NCBI GenBank assembly: GCA_002428285.1
Contig: DIVO01000006.1
Span: forward strand, 216 to 23,200
Reading direction: 5' to 3'
From: Patescibacteria group bacterium UBA6130
Lineage (GTDB): Bacteria > Patescibacteriota > Microgenomatia > UBA12405 > UBA6130
Length of the DNA: 22,985 bases
Below are positions 1 through 6,752 of this stretch, in pieces. Numbering within the stretch: position 1 is the first letter of the stretch; each line of letters begins with the position of its first letter. The notes under the pieces are model-generated. The model was not told the DNA's origin and made no database searches. It saw nothing but the letters and a program-made list of their open reading frames with translations. Both the position numbers and the translations under genes were made by a program.

Positions 1-106
1 CCAATTCCAGCACTTCGGCAAATTTAACCTGTCGATTAAATGTTTTAAATTAACTTTTAGCTAGGTTTATCAAGCTGTTATAGTTTATCAACAAACCTAA
101 ACATAT

Positions 107-745
107 TCAATCCTGCGGAATTAATTTACCACTAGCATTCTTACACCTATTTGAAGGATCGGAGCATTCATCCCTGCAGGTTAGATCGTTTAGATAAACC
201 TTTGGGCATAAACTCATAGCCGGATCAGCATATACTTCGCATGATCCCAAACTGCCGCCTCCAGGGGCACACACATACTGTTTAGCAGAAGGATCTATAC
301 ATTTATCAAGACCGATATTGGTACTGCTTACACCGTAATTATAATCACAATCAGGACCGCAACCATACGAACATCCGACAGTTGCTATAGATTGGTCGGA
401 TAACACCTCTAAATTGGTATATATCTCAAACTGACTTTTGCATTCACTTTCTTCAACAACATATCTATAAGATATGCCTAAAGAAGGATCACAGGGAATA
501 TTTTTTATAATCTCCGCCCCATCTAAAATTAAATCCTGCCCGCATACTAAACTATCGGGAAAACAACCGGAAGAGTCATAATACACTTCAAGGGCTTTTT
601 TAATAACATCAAGATCCATCTTCCTCTCGCCATCCCTAGCTTTTTTCATTTGCCCAAAAACTGAAACATAAGAAAAAGCAAACAATAAAGAAATAACAGA
701 AACCACTACCATTATTTCAAACAATGTTATTCCCCTTCTTTTCAT
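107..745 (-). CDS. Cys-rich type IV pilin-like (pseudopilin) protein
   Basis: The N-terminus is a classical class III prepilin signal: short basic stretch MKRRG, then ITLFEIMVVVSVISLLFAF, with Gly before the cleavage site and Glu at mature position 5. The hydrophobic helix (residues 5-25) continues into an amphipathic helix with KKARDGERKMDLDVIKKAL, typical of type II pseudopilins and pilins. The C-terminal two thirds is unusual: about 14 cysteines (for example CSYGCGPDC and CRDEC), so several disulfides are likely outside the membrane. It would be inserted in the membrane, processed by a prepilin peptidase and assembled into, or tip, a type IV pilus. No pilus machinery gene is nearby. The start follows a -10 box by 5 nt, so the mRNA is probably leaderless. 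Major pilin, minor pilin and pseudopilin cannot be told apart here. Confidence 0.85.
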   Translation of the reverse strand: MKRRGITLFEIMVVVSVISLLFAFSYVSVFGQMKKARDGERKMDLDVIKKALEVYYDSSGCFPDSLVCGQDLILDGAEIIKNIPCDPSLGISYRYVVEESECKSQFEIYTNLEVLSDQSIATVGCSYGCGPDCDYNYGVSSTNIGLDKCIDPSAKQYVCAPGGGSLGSCEVYADPAMSLCPKVYLNDLTCRDECSDPSNRCKNASGKLIPQD

Positions 746-750
746 ATTAA

Positions 751-779
751 ATTTTACCTATCTACATCTTAAATAACAA
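751..779 (-). promoter_or_regulatory. Promoter of the pilin-like gene
   Basis: On the minus strand TTGTTA (774-779) lies 17 nt from TAAAAT (751-756). The pilin ATG begins 5 nt after the -10 box, so transcription should start at or next to the start codon. Confidence 0.5.
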
Positions 780-818
780 AACCCTTTTGTCTTTAAGCAA
801 AACATTAATGGGCAAATT

Positions 819-857
819 AAAAGCGGTACTTCATAAAAATTGACAAGTACCGCTTTT
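819..857. terminator. Strong hairpin terminator, probably bidirectional
   Basis: A perfect 13-bp inverted repeat (AAAAGCGGTACTT at 819-831, its complement at 845-857) encloses a 13-nt loop. The stem ends in A and T runs, as in bidirectional intrinsic terminators. It lies 18 nt beyond the stop of the 36-aa basic protein gene on the minus strand and so closes that transcript. Confidence 0.75.
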
Positions 858-875
858 CCACTAATCTCTTAATTT

Positions 876-986
876 TTACTTTCTCTTTCTTTTTACGGTT
901 TTTCTTACCGATTTTCTCTTGGCTGGTTTTTTAGTTTTTTTAACAGCTCTTTTTGTGACTCTTTTCTTTGCTTTTTTAACTGGCAT
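876..986 (-). CDS. 36-aa Lys/Arg-rich microprotein
   Basis: The reading frame encodes 36 residues, 21 of them Lys or Arg (15 K, 6 R), with Pro, Ala, Val and Thr between, beginning MPVKKAKKRVTKR. The composition resembles histone H1 tails or chlamydial Hc-type nucleoid proteins, and also very small basic ribosomal proteins. I do not recognise a specific family. Reality is supported by a strong Shine-Dalgarno (GGGGGTG, 7 nt before ATG), a strong terminator just after the stop (819-857), and a transcribed leader with its own hairpins (1009-1052). It probably binds nucleic acid or the ribosome; that is inference from composition. Expression seems to require readthrough of the upstream terminator-like hairpin. 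Confidence 0.75.
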   Translation of the reverse strand: MPVKKAKKRVTKRAVKKTKKPAKRKSVRKTVKRKRK

Positions 987-1008
987 ACTTATTCACCCCC
1001 TCTCCATG

Positions 1009-1052
1009 AAAAAAGACCCTTCTTAAAAGGGCCTTAAATGGATTGTTTAAGG
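1009..1052 (-). promoter_or_regulatory. Leader hairpin plus terminator-like attenuator
   Basis: Read on the minus strand, a perfect 7-bp hairpin (CCTTAAA, loop CAATCCA, TTTAAGG; 1032-1052) is followed at once by a second stem (about 1013-1035, CCCTT/AAGGG core) and six T residues (1009-1014). That is an intrinsic terminator shape, placed only about 22 nt before the start of the 36-aa basic protein and upstream of its Shine-Dalgarno. The two hairpins share bases 1032-1035, so they cannot both form fully, as in attenuators. Alternatively it ends a short independent RNA. Confidence 0.55.
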
Positions 1053-1115
1053 ACAGGTATGTAGTCAGTTTTTTGCAAGGCTCTTTGGCTTCAACTAATC
1101 AAAACTAACAATTAA

Positions 1116-1144
1116 ATTCAAATGTTTTTATAGTTAATTGTCAA
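1116..1144 (-). promoter_or_regulatory. Candidate promoter of the basic-protein leader
   Basis: A perfect -35 (TTGACA, 1139-1144 on the minus strand) is 17 nt from TTGAAT (1116-1121, 4 of 6 matches to TATAAT). A start near 1109 would give a leader of about 120 nt. The -10 assignment is weak. Confidence 0.4.
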
Positions 1145-1153
1145 GAGGATAAT

Positions 1154-1182
1154 TTGCCCCAAAGGTTTCTTCTGAGTATGAT
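1154..1182 (+). promoter_or_regulatory. Promoter of the GNAT gene
   Basis: TTGCCC (1154-1159), 17 nt, TATGAT (1177-1182), then 6 nt to the ATG at 1189. The spacing implies a leaderless mRNA. No Shine-Dalgarno is present. Confidence 0.5.
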
Positions 1183-1188
1183 ATCAAC

Positions 1189-1677
1189 ATGAAAATATCA
1201 AAATTTAACCCTAATTACCAAACAAAGACTGAAAATTTTATTAAGGAAATTTTTAAGGAGATGGGATGGCAAAATACCTACCTTTATGGAATAGATAATA
1301 TCCAAAATACTTTCGGAGGGAACAGGGACATATTTCTGGTCGTAGTAAACAATAATATGGTTGAAGGATGTGTGGGTTTAAAAGAATTATCTAAAGAAAA
1401 AGCCTTAATTAAAAGATATTATTTATCTTCCTCGCTTCGAGGCAAAGGGATTGCCCAAACCCTCTTTAAAAAACTAAAAGCTTTTGCTCTTAACAAGGAC
1501 TATAAACATTTAGTTTTAGACACCCAATTAGATAATCTTCGCGCTCAAGCTTTTTATGAAAAAACTGGCTTCACAGCCTATAAACCTAAACCTCAGAAAA
1601 AATGGCCAGAATCAGAACATCCGAAGATTTTTAAATATTATCAATATGATTTAAAGAAGAACCGAGATAATAGCTAA
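1189..1677 (+). CDS. GNAT family N-acetyltransferase
   Basis: A 162-aa single-domain protein of normal size for the GCN5-related family. The acetyl-CoA pyrophosphate-binding motif is visible as SLRGKGIAQTLFKKLKAFA (about 82-100, R/Q-x-x-G-x-G/A form). It is preceded by the beta4 strand ALIKRYYLSSS and followed by beta5 HLVLDTQ and the usual LRAQAFYEKTGF segment that closes the fold. It should transfer acetyl from acetyl-CoA to an amine; the substrate cannot be told from sequence. The last 27 bp overlap the convergent uppP-like gene. The start is set by a promoter whose -10 box ends 6 nt upstream. Confidence 0.9.
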   Translation: MKISKFNPNYQTKTENFIKEIFKEMGWQNTYLYGIDNIQNTFGGNRDIFLVVVNNNMVEGCVGLKELSKEKALIKRYYLSSSLRGKGIAQTLFKKLKAFALNKDYKHLVLDTQLDNLRAQAFYEKTGFTAYKPKPQKKWPESEHPKIFKYYQYDLKKNRDNS

Positions 1678-2442
1678 CACCCCAAAGATCATAACAAAAT
1701 AGCCAAAATTGATCCGTTTTGCCAAGTTTAGTAATAAATGTATTGTTAATATCCCCACCACAAAAGAAGATATCAAGCCCAAAATATCCTCAATTCTAAC
1801 AGAAAACCTCTCAAAATTTAAAACAATATTGCCAACTAACACTACTGGAAGGCTAAGGAGAAAACTTAGTCTCAAGGCAGCAGCCTTTTCAAACTTTCTC
1901 AACAACAAAGTGGATACAGTTAAGCCGGAACGAGAAAATCCAGGTAAAGTTGCTAAACCCTGAACTAATCCCAATAAAATTGAGTCTTTAAGTTTTAGAT
2001 CAACAGCTTCTCTTAAACCAAAGTCTGAAGCTCTTATTTGCATTATTCCTGTAACTAAAAGCAATAAGCCGATAATTAATGTAACAACCTTGCCGGTCAA
2101 TTCGATACTTGATTCTAAATTACCTAATAGTTCCAGTAAAATAAATCCCAATATCCCGCTAATAAGAGTAGCTAAAAATAAAAAATTAAATATTTTTTTG
2201 GTTTCTGTATCCGAACTGCTATAAGAAAAAGGAGTCTTTACCAACTTAACAACATCAGAACGGAAATAGATTAAAGCAGCCAAAAAAGTTCCCAAATGCA
2301 AAAACAATGCTTGCTTAATCATATCCGTTAATTCCCCTCCTCCAAAAAGTTTAATATTTGTCAGAAGAATTAACCCTTCGGAACTTATTGGTAACCATTC
2401 GGCCAAACCCTGAACGGCTCCTAAAATTATTGACTTATACAT
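1651..2442 (-). CDS. uppP: UppP/BacA-type undecaprenyl-diphosphatase
   Basis: A 263-aa polytopic membrane protein of the BacA family, which dephosphorylates undecaprenyl diphosphate to recycle the lipid carrier for peptidoglycan and surface glycans. Two signature regions are clear: QGLAEWLPISSEG (11-23, holding the essential Glu) and LPGFSRSGLTVSTLLLRKF (about 165-183, PGxSRSG). About eight hydrophobic segments are present. One point is odd: the first motif usually continues SSxGH, but here His is replaced by Leu (SSEGLILL), as I recall for some archaeal-type relatives, so activity may differ. The gene begins 17 nt after the secreted coiled-coil gene on the same strand, consistent with co-transcription, and its 3' end overlaps the GNAT gene. 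Confidence 0.88.
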   Translation of the reverse strand: MYKSIILGAVQGLAEWLPISSEGLILLTNIKLFGGGELTDMIKQALFLHLGTFLAALIYFRSDVVKLVKTPFSYSSSDTETKKIFNFLFLATLISGILGFILLELLGNLESSIELTGKVVTLIIGLLLLVTGIMQIRASDFGLREAVDLKLKDSILLGLVQGLATLPGFSRSGLTVSTLLLRKFEKAAALRLSFLLSLPVVLVGNIVLNFERFSVRIEDILGLISSFVVGILTIHLLLNLAKRINFGYFVMIFGVLAIISVLL

Positions 2443-2459
2443 ATCTTTGAAGTTTAAAA

Positions 2460-3122
2460 TTAACTAAAAAGTTTAAATAACCACCCAAACATCCCTGTTG
2501 ATTCTGTCTCTTGAGAAACTTTTTCTCTTAGAGATAGGTTTTGCTGTTCTAATGAAACTATCATCTCCTCAATCTCTGAATTTTCTTCATCATCTAACTG
2601 GCTTGATAGATTTTTCAATTCATTAATTCTTTCCTGATTTTCTATCATCAACTGCTCCATACTTTTAATTGCCTTAAAATCAGGACCTATTATTTTCTTC
2701 ATTAAACCTGTTCTTTTTTCGATTTTTTGAAACTGGCTTTCAATTTTTGCTTGAGCCTGATTTTGAGCCTTGGCAATTTCTTTCACCTGTTCTCCTATGC
2801 CTTGATTTTCAATTCTAGAATTAAGCATCTCTTCAACCCTAGTTGCCACCTCACTCATATTATCTCTGGTCTGCTGACTTCTAATGGGCGTCAAAGTATA
2901 GCTAGAAGAAGTTGATGAATCCTGCTGCTTGGTTTCAGTAGAAATCTGAGTGTTTTCTCCGTCATTTTCAACCCTTATCCTGTTTTCAGTTCGATTAAAC
3001 TCCCCTTCTGTTGAAACTTCATTATTTATTTTTATTTCCACCCTATCTTCATTTCCAGCAACCTCTGAAGGGTAAATCCCAAAACAAAATAGTGATAATA
3101 AAACTGTTAAAATAATTTTCAT
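2460..3122 (-). CDS. Secreted coiled-coil protein of unknown function
   Basis: The 220-aa product starts with a signal peptide (MKIILTVLLSLFCFGIYPSEVAG, probable cleavage after VAG). A Ser/Thr-rich polar stretch (about 40-85) follows. The rest is helical and Gln/Glu-rich: NQGIGEQVKEIAKAQNQAQAKI, then GLMKKIIGPDFKAIKSMEQLM and a heptad-like region ending in an amphipathic GMFGWLFKLFS. It resembles a hypothetical family I associate with CPR genomes; function unknown. An in-frame start 117 nt upstream is rejected: this ATG has a strong Shine-Dalgarno (AGGAGG), and a good promoter lies inside the would-be extension. It is probably exported and interacts with envelope or other coiled-coil partners. 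uppP follows 17 nt downstream. Confidence 0.8.
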   Translation of the reverse strand: MKIILTVLLSLFCFGIYPSEVAGNEDRVEIKINNEVSTEGEFNRTENRIRVENDGENTQISTETKQQDSSTSSSYTLTPIRSQQTRDNMSEVATRVEEMLNSRIENQGIGEQVKEIAKAQNQAQAKIESQFQKIEKRTGLMKKIIGPDFKAIKSMEQLMIENQERINELKNLSSQLDDEENSEIEEMIVSLEQQNLSLREKVSQETESTGMFGWLFKLFS

Positions 3123-3127
3123 TTTCT

Positions 3128-3178
3128 GTCCTCCTAGTTGATAATAATCATTATTGTTCACCATATCAATAAGGTCAA
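3128..3178 (-). promoter_or_regulatory. Promoter and ribosome binding site of the coiled-coil gene
   Basis: On the minus strand TTGACC (3173-3178), 17 nt, AATAAT (3150-3155), then a leader of about 20 nt carrying AGGAGG (about 3130-3135) before the ATG at 3122. This fixes the start codon. Confidence 0.65.
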
Positions 3179-3332
3179 CTATTTTCGCTCTCTGAAACTG
3201 ATTTTTCTTTAATAAGTGAATGAGATATTTTTTCCTCAAGTTATTTTTTAAATAAGAAGACTTCTTAAATAATTTTATGATAATCTTTTTAATAATAAAC
3301 GTGATTATCGATTTAATAATTTAAAATAAAAA

Positions 3333-3671
3333 GTGAAAAAATTGATCTGGTCAAAACATTCTCTTCAAAGAATAAAGGATAGAAAAATTCCCAAAAAGTA
3401 TCTCACCGATGCTTTTTATAAACCCGACAAGATCCTTGACAGCAGACAAATAGGAACAAAAAAATTCATCCGTTACTATGGCAAGCACAAAGCAGTAGTA
3501 ATTGCTGGACCCAATGATAATGGAGAATGGATTGTCATCTCTTGCTGGATAAATCCTCCTCTCCAAGACAGTCTCGATTATAAAAAAGATATTTGGCAAA
3601 GAAAATATAATTCTTCTTCAGTTTGGGGAAAGATTTTACTTGAGATTAAAAAGGCAATTTTCAACTACTAA
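3333..3671 (+). CDS. DUF4258-like protein
   Basis: A 112-aa protein with a GTG start. The opening WSKHSLQRIKDRKIPKKYLTDAF matches the DUF4258 pattern (S-x-H-x3-R-x2-R-x-I). The strands KKFIRYYGKHKAVVIAG and WIVISCWIN then give a small alpha-beta fold resembling the RelE/ParE-type toxin scaffold. No antitoxin-like gene is adjacent, so a toxin role is not supported by context. It stands alone between the divergent coiled-coil/uppP unit and the baeRF-hpf operon. The Lys/Tyr-rich C-terminal 30 residues appear specific to this protein. Function unknown. Confidence 0.7.
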   Translation: MKKLIWSKHSLQRIKDRKIPKKYLTDAFYKPDKILDSRQIGTKKFIRYYGKHKAVVIAGPNDNGEWIVISCWINPPLQDSLDYKKDIWQRKYNSSSVWGKILLEIKKAIFNY

Positions 3672-3748
3672 ACAATAGTTTTACTCTTCAAAAGAAAGCC
3701 TGTGCGCAAATAAATAAGTCTTAAACGATTACACTGTATTTTATTTAA

Positions 3749-3757
3749 TGTTATAAT
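3749..3757 (+). promoter_or_regulatory. Extended -10 element of the baeRF-hpf operon
   Basis: TG-T-TATAAT (3749-3757) is a perfect extended -10. A start about 7 nt downstream (near 3764) falls on the start region itself (TTG 3764, ATG 3767), implying a leaderless or nearly leaderless mRNA. No clear -35 is seen. Confidence 0.55.
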
Positions 3758-3766
3758 TAATTGTTG

Positions 3767-4957
3767 ATGGGATACCTAGACAACCACATTAACAATCTTC
3801 TTGGTCTCGAATGCCGATCTTCAGGTAAAGATTGCTACTTTCTCTCTTTTTATCTGCCTGTTTCCGGTCTAAATAATAATAAAATTCAACAACAGATTAA
3901 ATCCTTACTACACGAAGGCTTTATAAAAATTGACGCAAATCAGCAAATCCCTGAACCCCTCAGAAAGACGAAAGAAAGTTTGATTCCCATCTTTGAGAAT
4001 AAGATAAATGAGCTTTCCTCTCCCCAAAAAGGTCTTGCCGGATTTGCAATGTTTAATCCCAACAAAAAACCCGACAACGAAGGGAATGAGATCATCATCG
4101 TTTCCACTAGAAAAGAGCCATTTAGAGAAATATCAATCAGTAAAGTGTTTGATTTAGATCAACTTGTTTGGCTTAATTTCATAGAAACAGACGCTTTATT
4201 TTTATCCTTAAACAGAAACGAAGCAAAAATTTGGACCGTGAATGGTAATTCGACCAATCTTATTAAACAGATTGAAAACGAGTATCTGATTGAAGAAGAC
4301 AAGGAACACTTAGAGGAGTATTCCCCCACTAAAGGCTCTTCTATCATCCACGGAACCGGAAGCAACAAACCAAATATACGCGCAGAGAAAAGAGATGAAA
4401 ACTTTCTCAATGACCTTAAGGAATTACTGAAGAAAGATAATTTAACAGTTGGTCATAAATACCTGATTATTTCTTTCTCTAGTTATTTTAGAAACAGTAT
4501 CGATCCACTAATAAACGAACTAAAAAATATTTTTCCGAAAATGATAATCACAACTACAGATAAAAGCTTAAATGATAAAGATAAAATTTTTGCAGAAACA
4601 CATGAAAAAATTAATCGAATAACCAAAGAAACAATAGATGAAGAGCTGTCAAAAGCTAAAGAAAATTATAATCAATATTTGGATAATTTTGAGGACATAA
4701 CAAAAGCCTCTAGAGATAGAAATTTATTTAAATTATTTTTTAAACCCGATTTAGAAAAACCAGGCTGGATTGAGGAGGATTACATTTTTATAGAGAAACG
4801 GCCACGGGGCAGAAAAGTCAAAAACATTCTTCCCTGGCTGGTGAAAAATGTTATTGAATCCGGAGGTGAGATTTATCTTCTTCCCAAAGATGACGAGGAA
4901 GATTCCTCAACTTATCTGAATATCGCTGGTTCAACTAGATGGGTTGAGGAGAAATGA
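3767..4957 (+). CDS. Bacterial eRF1-like protein (baeRF family)
   Basis: The 396-aa product has the layout of bacterial archaeo-eukaryotic release factor homologues. The N-terminal part (1-95) includes FAMFNPNKKPDNEG. A middle RNase H-like segment follows, with FIETDALFLSLNRNEAKIW, a polar insert, then EKRDENFLNDLKELL and HKYLIISFSSYFRNSIDPLI. The C-terminal eRF1-type domain ends in NVIESGGEIYLLPKDDE. No GGQ tripeptide is visible, so canonical peptidyl-tRNA hydrolysis is not supported. The family is inferred to act on stalled or dormant ribosomes. The hpf gene starts 1 nt after its stop, strengthening that link. ATG at 3767 is chosen; TTG codons at 3761 and 3764 are alternatives. Confidence 0.72.
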   Translation: MGYLDNHINNLLGLECRSSGKDCYFLSFYLPVSGLNNNKIQQQIKSLLHEGFIKIDANQQIPEPLRKTKESLIPIFENKINELSSPQKGLAGFAMFNPNKKPDNEGNEIIIVSTRKEPFREISISKVFDLDQLVWLNFIETDALFLSLNRNEAKIWTVNGNSTNLIKQIENEYLIEEDKEHLEEYSPTKGSSIIHGTGSNKPNIRAEKRDENFLNDLKELLKKDNLTVGHKYLIISFSSYFRNSIDPLINELKNIFPKMIITTTDKSLNDKDKIFAETHEKINRITKETIDEELSKAKENYNQYLDNFEDITKASRDRNLFKLFFKPDLEKPGWIEEDYIFIEKRPRGRKVKNILPWLVKNVIESGGEIYLLPKDDEEDSSTYLNIAGSTRWVEEK

Positions 4958-4958
4958 A

Positions 4959-5285
4959 ATGAATATCCAATTAAAAGCTGAAGGCTTAAAATTAACAGAT
5001 AAAATTAAAGATATCGTTGAAGAAAAAATCGGAGCAGATTTAGAAAAATACCTAGAAGACTTTGCTATAGACATGAAAAACGCTACAGTTACGATAGAAA
5101 AAAGAAGCAGATGGGGCTATAAGGTTAATTTCGACATGTGGCTACCAGGCAAAGAACATATTTACTCAGAAAGCACTCATGAAAATCTAATAACTTCTCT
5201 AACAGAGACTAGAGATCAGGCAATCAGACAAATAGAAAAATATAAAGATAAAACTAAAAATAAAGAAATCACGAATAAATTCTAA
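4959..5285 (+). CDS. hpf: Ribosome hibernation-promoting factor, short form (HPF/RaiA)
   Basis: The 108-aa product spans the single S30AE domain: MNIQLKAEGLKLTDKIKDIVEEKI (strand and first helix), a central ATVTIEKRSRWGYKVNFDMWLPG strand pair, and a second helix (ENLITSLTETRDQAIRQIEKYKDK). Short HPFs bind the decoding region of the 30S subunit and block mRNA and tRNA binding during dormancy. The C-terminal dimerisation domain of long HPF is absent. ATG 4959 is chosen over an in-frame TTG at 4944 because AGGAGA lies 6-7 nt upstream within the end of the baeRF gene. The two genes are separated by one base and so form a translationally coupled operon. Confidence 0.85.
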   Translation: MNIQLKAEGLKLTDKIKDIVEEKIGADLEKYLEDFAIDMKNATVTIEKRSRWGYKVNFDMWLPGKEHIYSESTHENLITSLTETRDQAIRQIEKYKDKTKNKEITNKF

Positions 5286-5342
5286 TTTTATTAGAAATCT
5301 GATAAAAACCTTTGTCAACTAATTGTCCTTTTATGCTTATTC

Positions 5343-5372
5343 TTGACTTTATTGCTAATACTTGTCCATAAT
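5343..5372 (+). promoter_or_regulatory. Promoter of the anchored hypothetical at 5387
   Basis: TTGACT (5343-5348), 18 nt, CATAAT (5367-5372). The ATG is 14 nt past the -10 box, giving a leader of about 8 nt without a Shine-Dalgarno. Confidence 0.55.
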
Positions 5373-5386
5373 AATTTAAATATAAA

Positions 5387-5977
5387 ATGGAAAAGAAAAA
5401 CATATTGGTATTGGTTGGGTTTAGTTTATTTTTACTTACGTTGATAATCTTTTTTATATTTAAAACATATATTGCACCCAAGTCGGCTGAAACTTATCCC
5501 CAAAAAGAAAGTGCTCGATCAACCAACCCTTCCTCTTACGTTGCTCAGTTTTCCTCATCAGATACAGCAAACTCAGAAGCAGTGCTTAAAATTAAATTTA
5601 ATAAATCCAAAGAAGTTGACGGAATTACCGGGATTAGAATTTTTCTTGAACCCGTTTCTTTATCAATAAGCAAAAATTTACTTAACCCTTTCTCGGATGA
5701 TGAGATTTTTTCTAAAAACTTAATTAAGGTAGAAAAAACCCTATCAAGCCCTTGGACGTATACATATAAACAAACCTCCAAGGGAAATCTTGTTTTAGAT
5801 ATTATTTATTTAAAGAGTGGCACCGAAGGCTATATAATGAATGATGAGATTGAAGTAGCAATCTTAAAATTTAAGAATTTAATTGATCCTTCTAATCATT
5901 TTAAAATTAATAGTGAAGAAAGTTATATTTTAGCCAAAAAGGATAATACAGCAATTATGTTAACTGTTAGCAAATAA
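5387..5977 (+). CDS. Membrane-anchored extracytoplasmic protein, unknown
   Basis: A 196-aa protein with an N-terminal anchor or uncleaved signal (MEKKNILVLVGFSLFLLTLIIFFIFKTYIAP-region, residues 5-27), then a Ser/Pro-rich linker (about 30-60). The predicted beta-rich domain contains AVLKIKFNKSKEVDGITGIRIFLEP and ends in EIEVAILKFKNLIDPSNHFKINSEESYIL. The strand pattern recalls cohesin-like domains (compare the clearer case at 20113-21201), but I cannot assign it firmly. It would face outside the cell. A 32-aa membrane microprotein starts 2 nt after its stop, so the two are probably co-expressed before the terminator at 6092. Confidence 0.7.
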   Translation: MEKKNILVLVGFSLFLLTLIIFFIFKTYIAPKSAETYPQKESARSTNPSSYVAQFSSSDTANSEAVLKIKFNKSKEVDGITGIRIFLEPVSLSISKNLLNPFSDDEIFSKNLIKVEKTLSSPWTYTYKQTSKGNLVLDIIYLKSGTEGYIMNDEIEVAILKFKNLIDPSNHFKINSEESYILAKKDNTAIMLTVSK

Positions 5978-5979
5978 AT

Positions 5980-6078
5980 ATGAACAAAAAAGTTAGCACT
6001 CCTCTTCTTATTTTTGTTTCAGCCTTTTTATTTATAATTGTTTTTGTTTTTACTAGATCATTATTTGCCCTACAGTAG
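5980..6078 (+). CDS. 32-aa single-pass membrane microprotein
   Basis: The frame encodes MNKKVSTPLLIFVSAFLF and continues hydrophobic (IIVFVF), ending TRSLFALQ. It is a short basic N-terminus plus one transmembrane helix, with no recognisable family. It starts 2 nt after the preceding stop codon, and a terminator follows 14 nt after its own stop, both arguing that it is translated with its neighbour. It could instead be untranslated tail sequence. Confidence 0.45.
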   Translation: MNKKVSTPLLIFVSAFLFIIVFVFTRSLFALQ

Positions 6079-6091
6079 TTTAAAACAAAAG

Positions 6092-6122
6092 AAAAATGGA
6101 CAGTTTTGTTCTGCCCATTTTT
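6092..6122 (+). terminator. Intrinsic terminator after 5387-6078
   Basis: A 12-bp stem with one mismatch (AAAAATGGACAG against CTGCCCATTTTT) around a 7-nt loop ends in a T run. Confidence 0.75.
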
Positions 6123-6259
6123 CCTCATTTTGCCCGGAGTATATATTGTTACTCTTTTTTATTCTTACTCTAAGGTTAACTTTCTAAAATATAAAATCAA
6201 TAAATTTTTCGTAAGAGTAAGGTAAGTGTTTTACCTCTCAATTTATTATTGCCACATTC

Positions 6260-6505
6260 TTATCTAATTATTCTCCCCATCCAGATCAAGACAATAGACC
6301 CAAAAGTAGCCACAATGATACTGTAAACATTTAAGCCTGCGACTGGAGAAAGCCCCAGCAAACCTACTATTAGTCCGCCAACAACTGCACCTACAATACC
6401 CAAAACAATATCCATCAATACTCCTTGTTTTTCATCCCTTTTCATAATCACCGAAGCAAGCCAACCTGCAATAAGTCCTAAAATCACCCAAACAACAATA
6501 CTCAT
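6260..6505 (-). CDS. GlsB/YeaQ/YmgE-family stress membrane protein
   Basis: An 81-aa protein made almost entirely of three hydrophobic segments with Gly zipper motifs: VVWVILGLIAGWLASVIM, then VLMDIVLGIVGAVVGGLIVG and a C-terminal YSIIVATFGSIVLIWMGRII. The pattern GLIAGWLA...G.....DI.LGI.GA..GG is the hallmark of the transglycosylase-associated/GlsB family, small inner-membrane proteins induced by stress; the biochemical role is not known. ATG 6505 is chosen over an in-frame GTG at 6514 because GGGGGTGA, overlapping that GTG, serves as the Shine-Dalgarno. It is monocistronic, between two plus-strand units. Confidence 0.88.
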   Translation of the reverse strand: MSIVVWVILGLIAGWLASVIMKRDEKQGVLMDIVLGIVGAVVGGLIVGLLGLSPVAGLNVYSIIVATFGSIVLIWMGRIIR

Positions 6506-6640
6506 AAAAATCACCCCCTGACAAATTTTTTACATTTTAATAATTAATGATAGTTTAAGCGATTAAGAAAGAGCACAAGAGCAAGTAATAGCTTGGTAAG
6601 ACTATCTTCTTACATTTTTCTAACATATTCTTTCTTTTTT

Positions 6641-6714
6641 TATAATATAAACAGGGGTAAAATACTTTATTGGTCAAAATACATTTAGCAAACTGCAAAG
6701 GCAGGTATTTTTTT
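6641..6714 (+). promoter_or_regulatory. Promoter and short leader ending in a terminator-like hairpin
   Basis: TATAAT (6641-6646; weak -35 TTCTAA 17 nt upstream) precedes about 60 nt that end in CTGC-AAAG-GCAG (6693-6704), flanked by AATAC (6678-6682) and GTATT (6705-6709), then a run of seven T. A second AATAC copy (6661-6665) could compete for GTATT. It may be an attenuator for the receiver gene at 6753 or a tiny independent RNA. Confidence 0.4.
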
Positions 6715-6752
6715 GTTATGAATGTAAAAATCCAATAAATCTACTAGCTGTT

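Noticed and set aside
1..106. Terminator downstream of the pilin gene (TAGGTTT/AAACCTA) or part of another gene
   Set aside because: The repeat has a 24-nt loop and no T tract; no supported coding frame or RNA is seen in these bases.
1009..1144. Known riboswitch, 6S RNA or tmRNA
   Set aside because: None of the diagnostic conserved cores could be recognised; only hairpins and a terminator shape are visible.
3333..3671. Toxin-antitoxin system with the DUF4258 protein
   Set aside because: No small antitoxin-like partner lies next to it; both neighbours are assigned to other units.
5280..5300. Possible terminator after hpf (TTCTAA/TTAGAA)
   Set aside because: Only a 6-bp AT stem, with no proper T tract after it.
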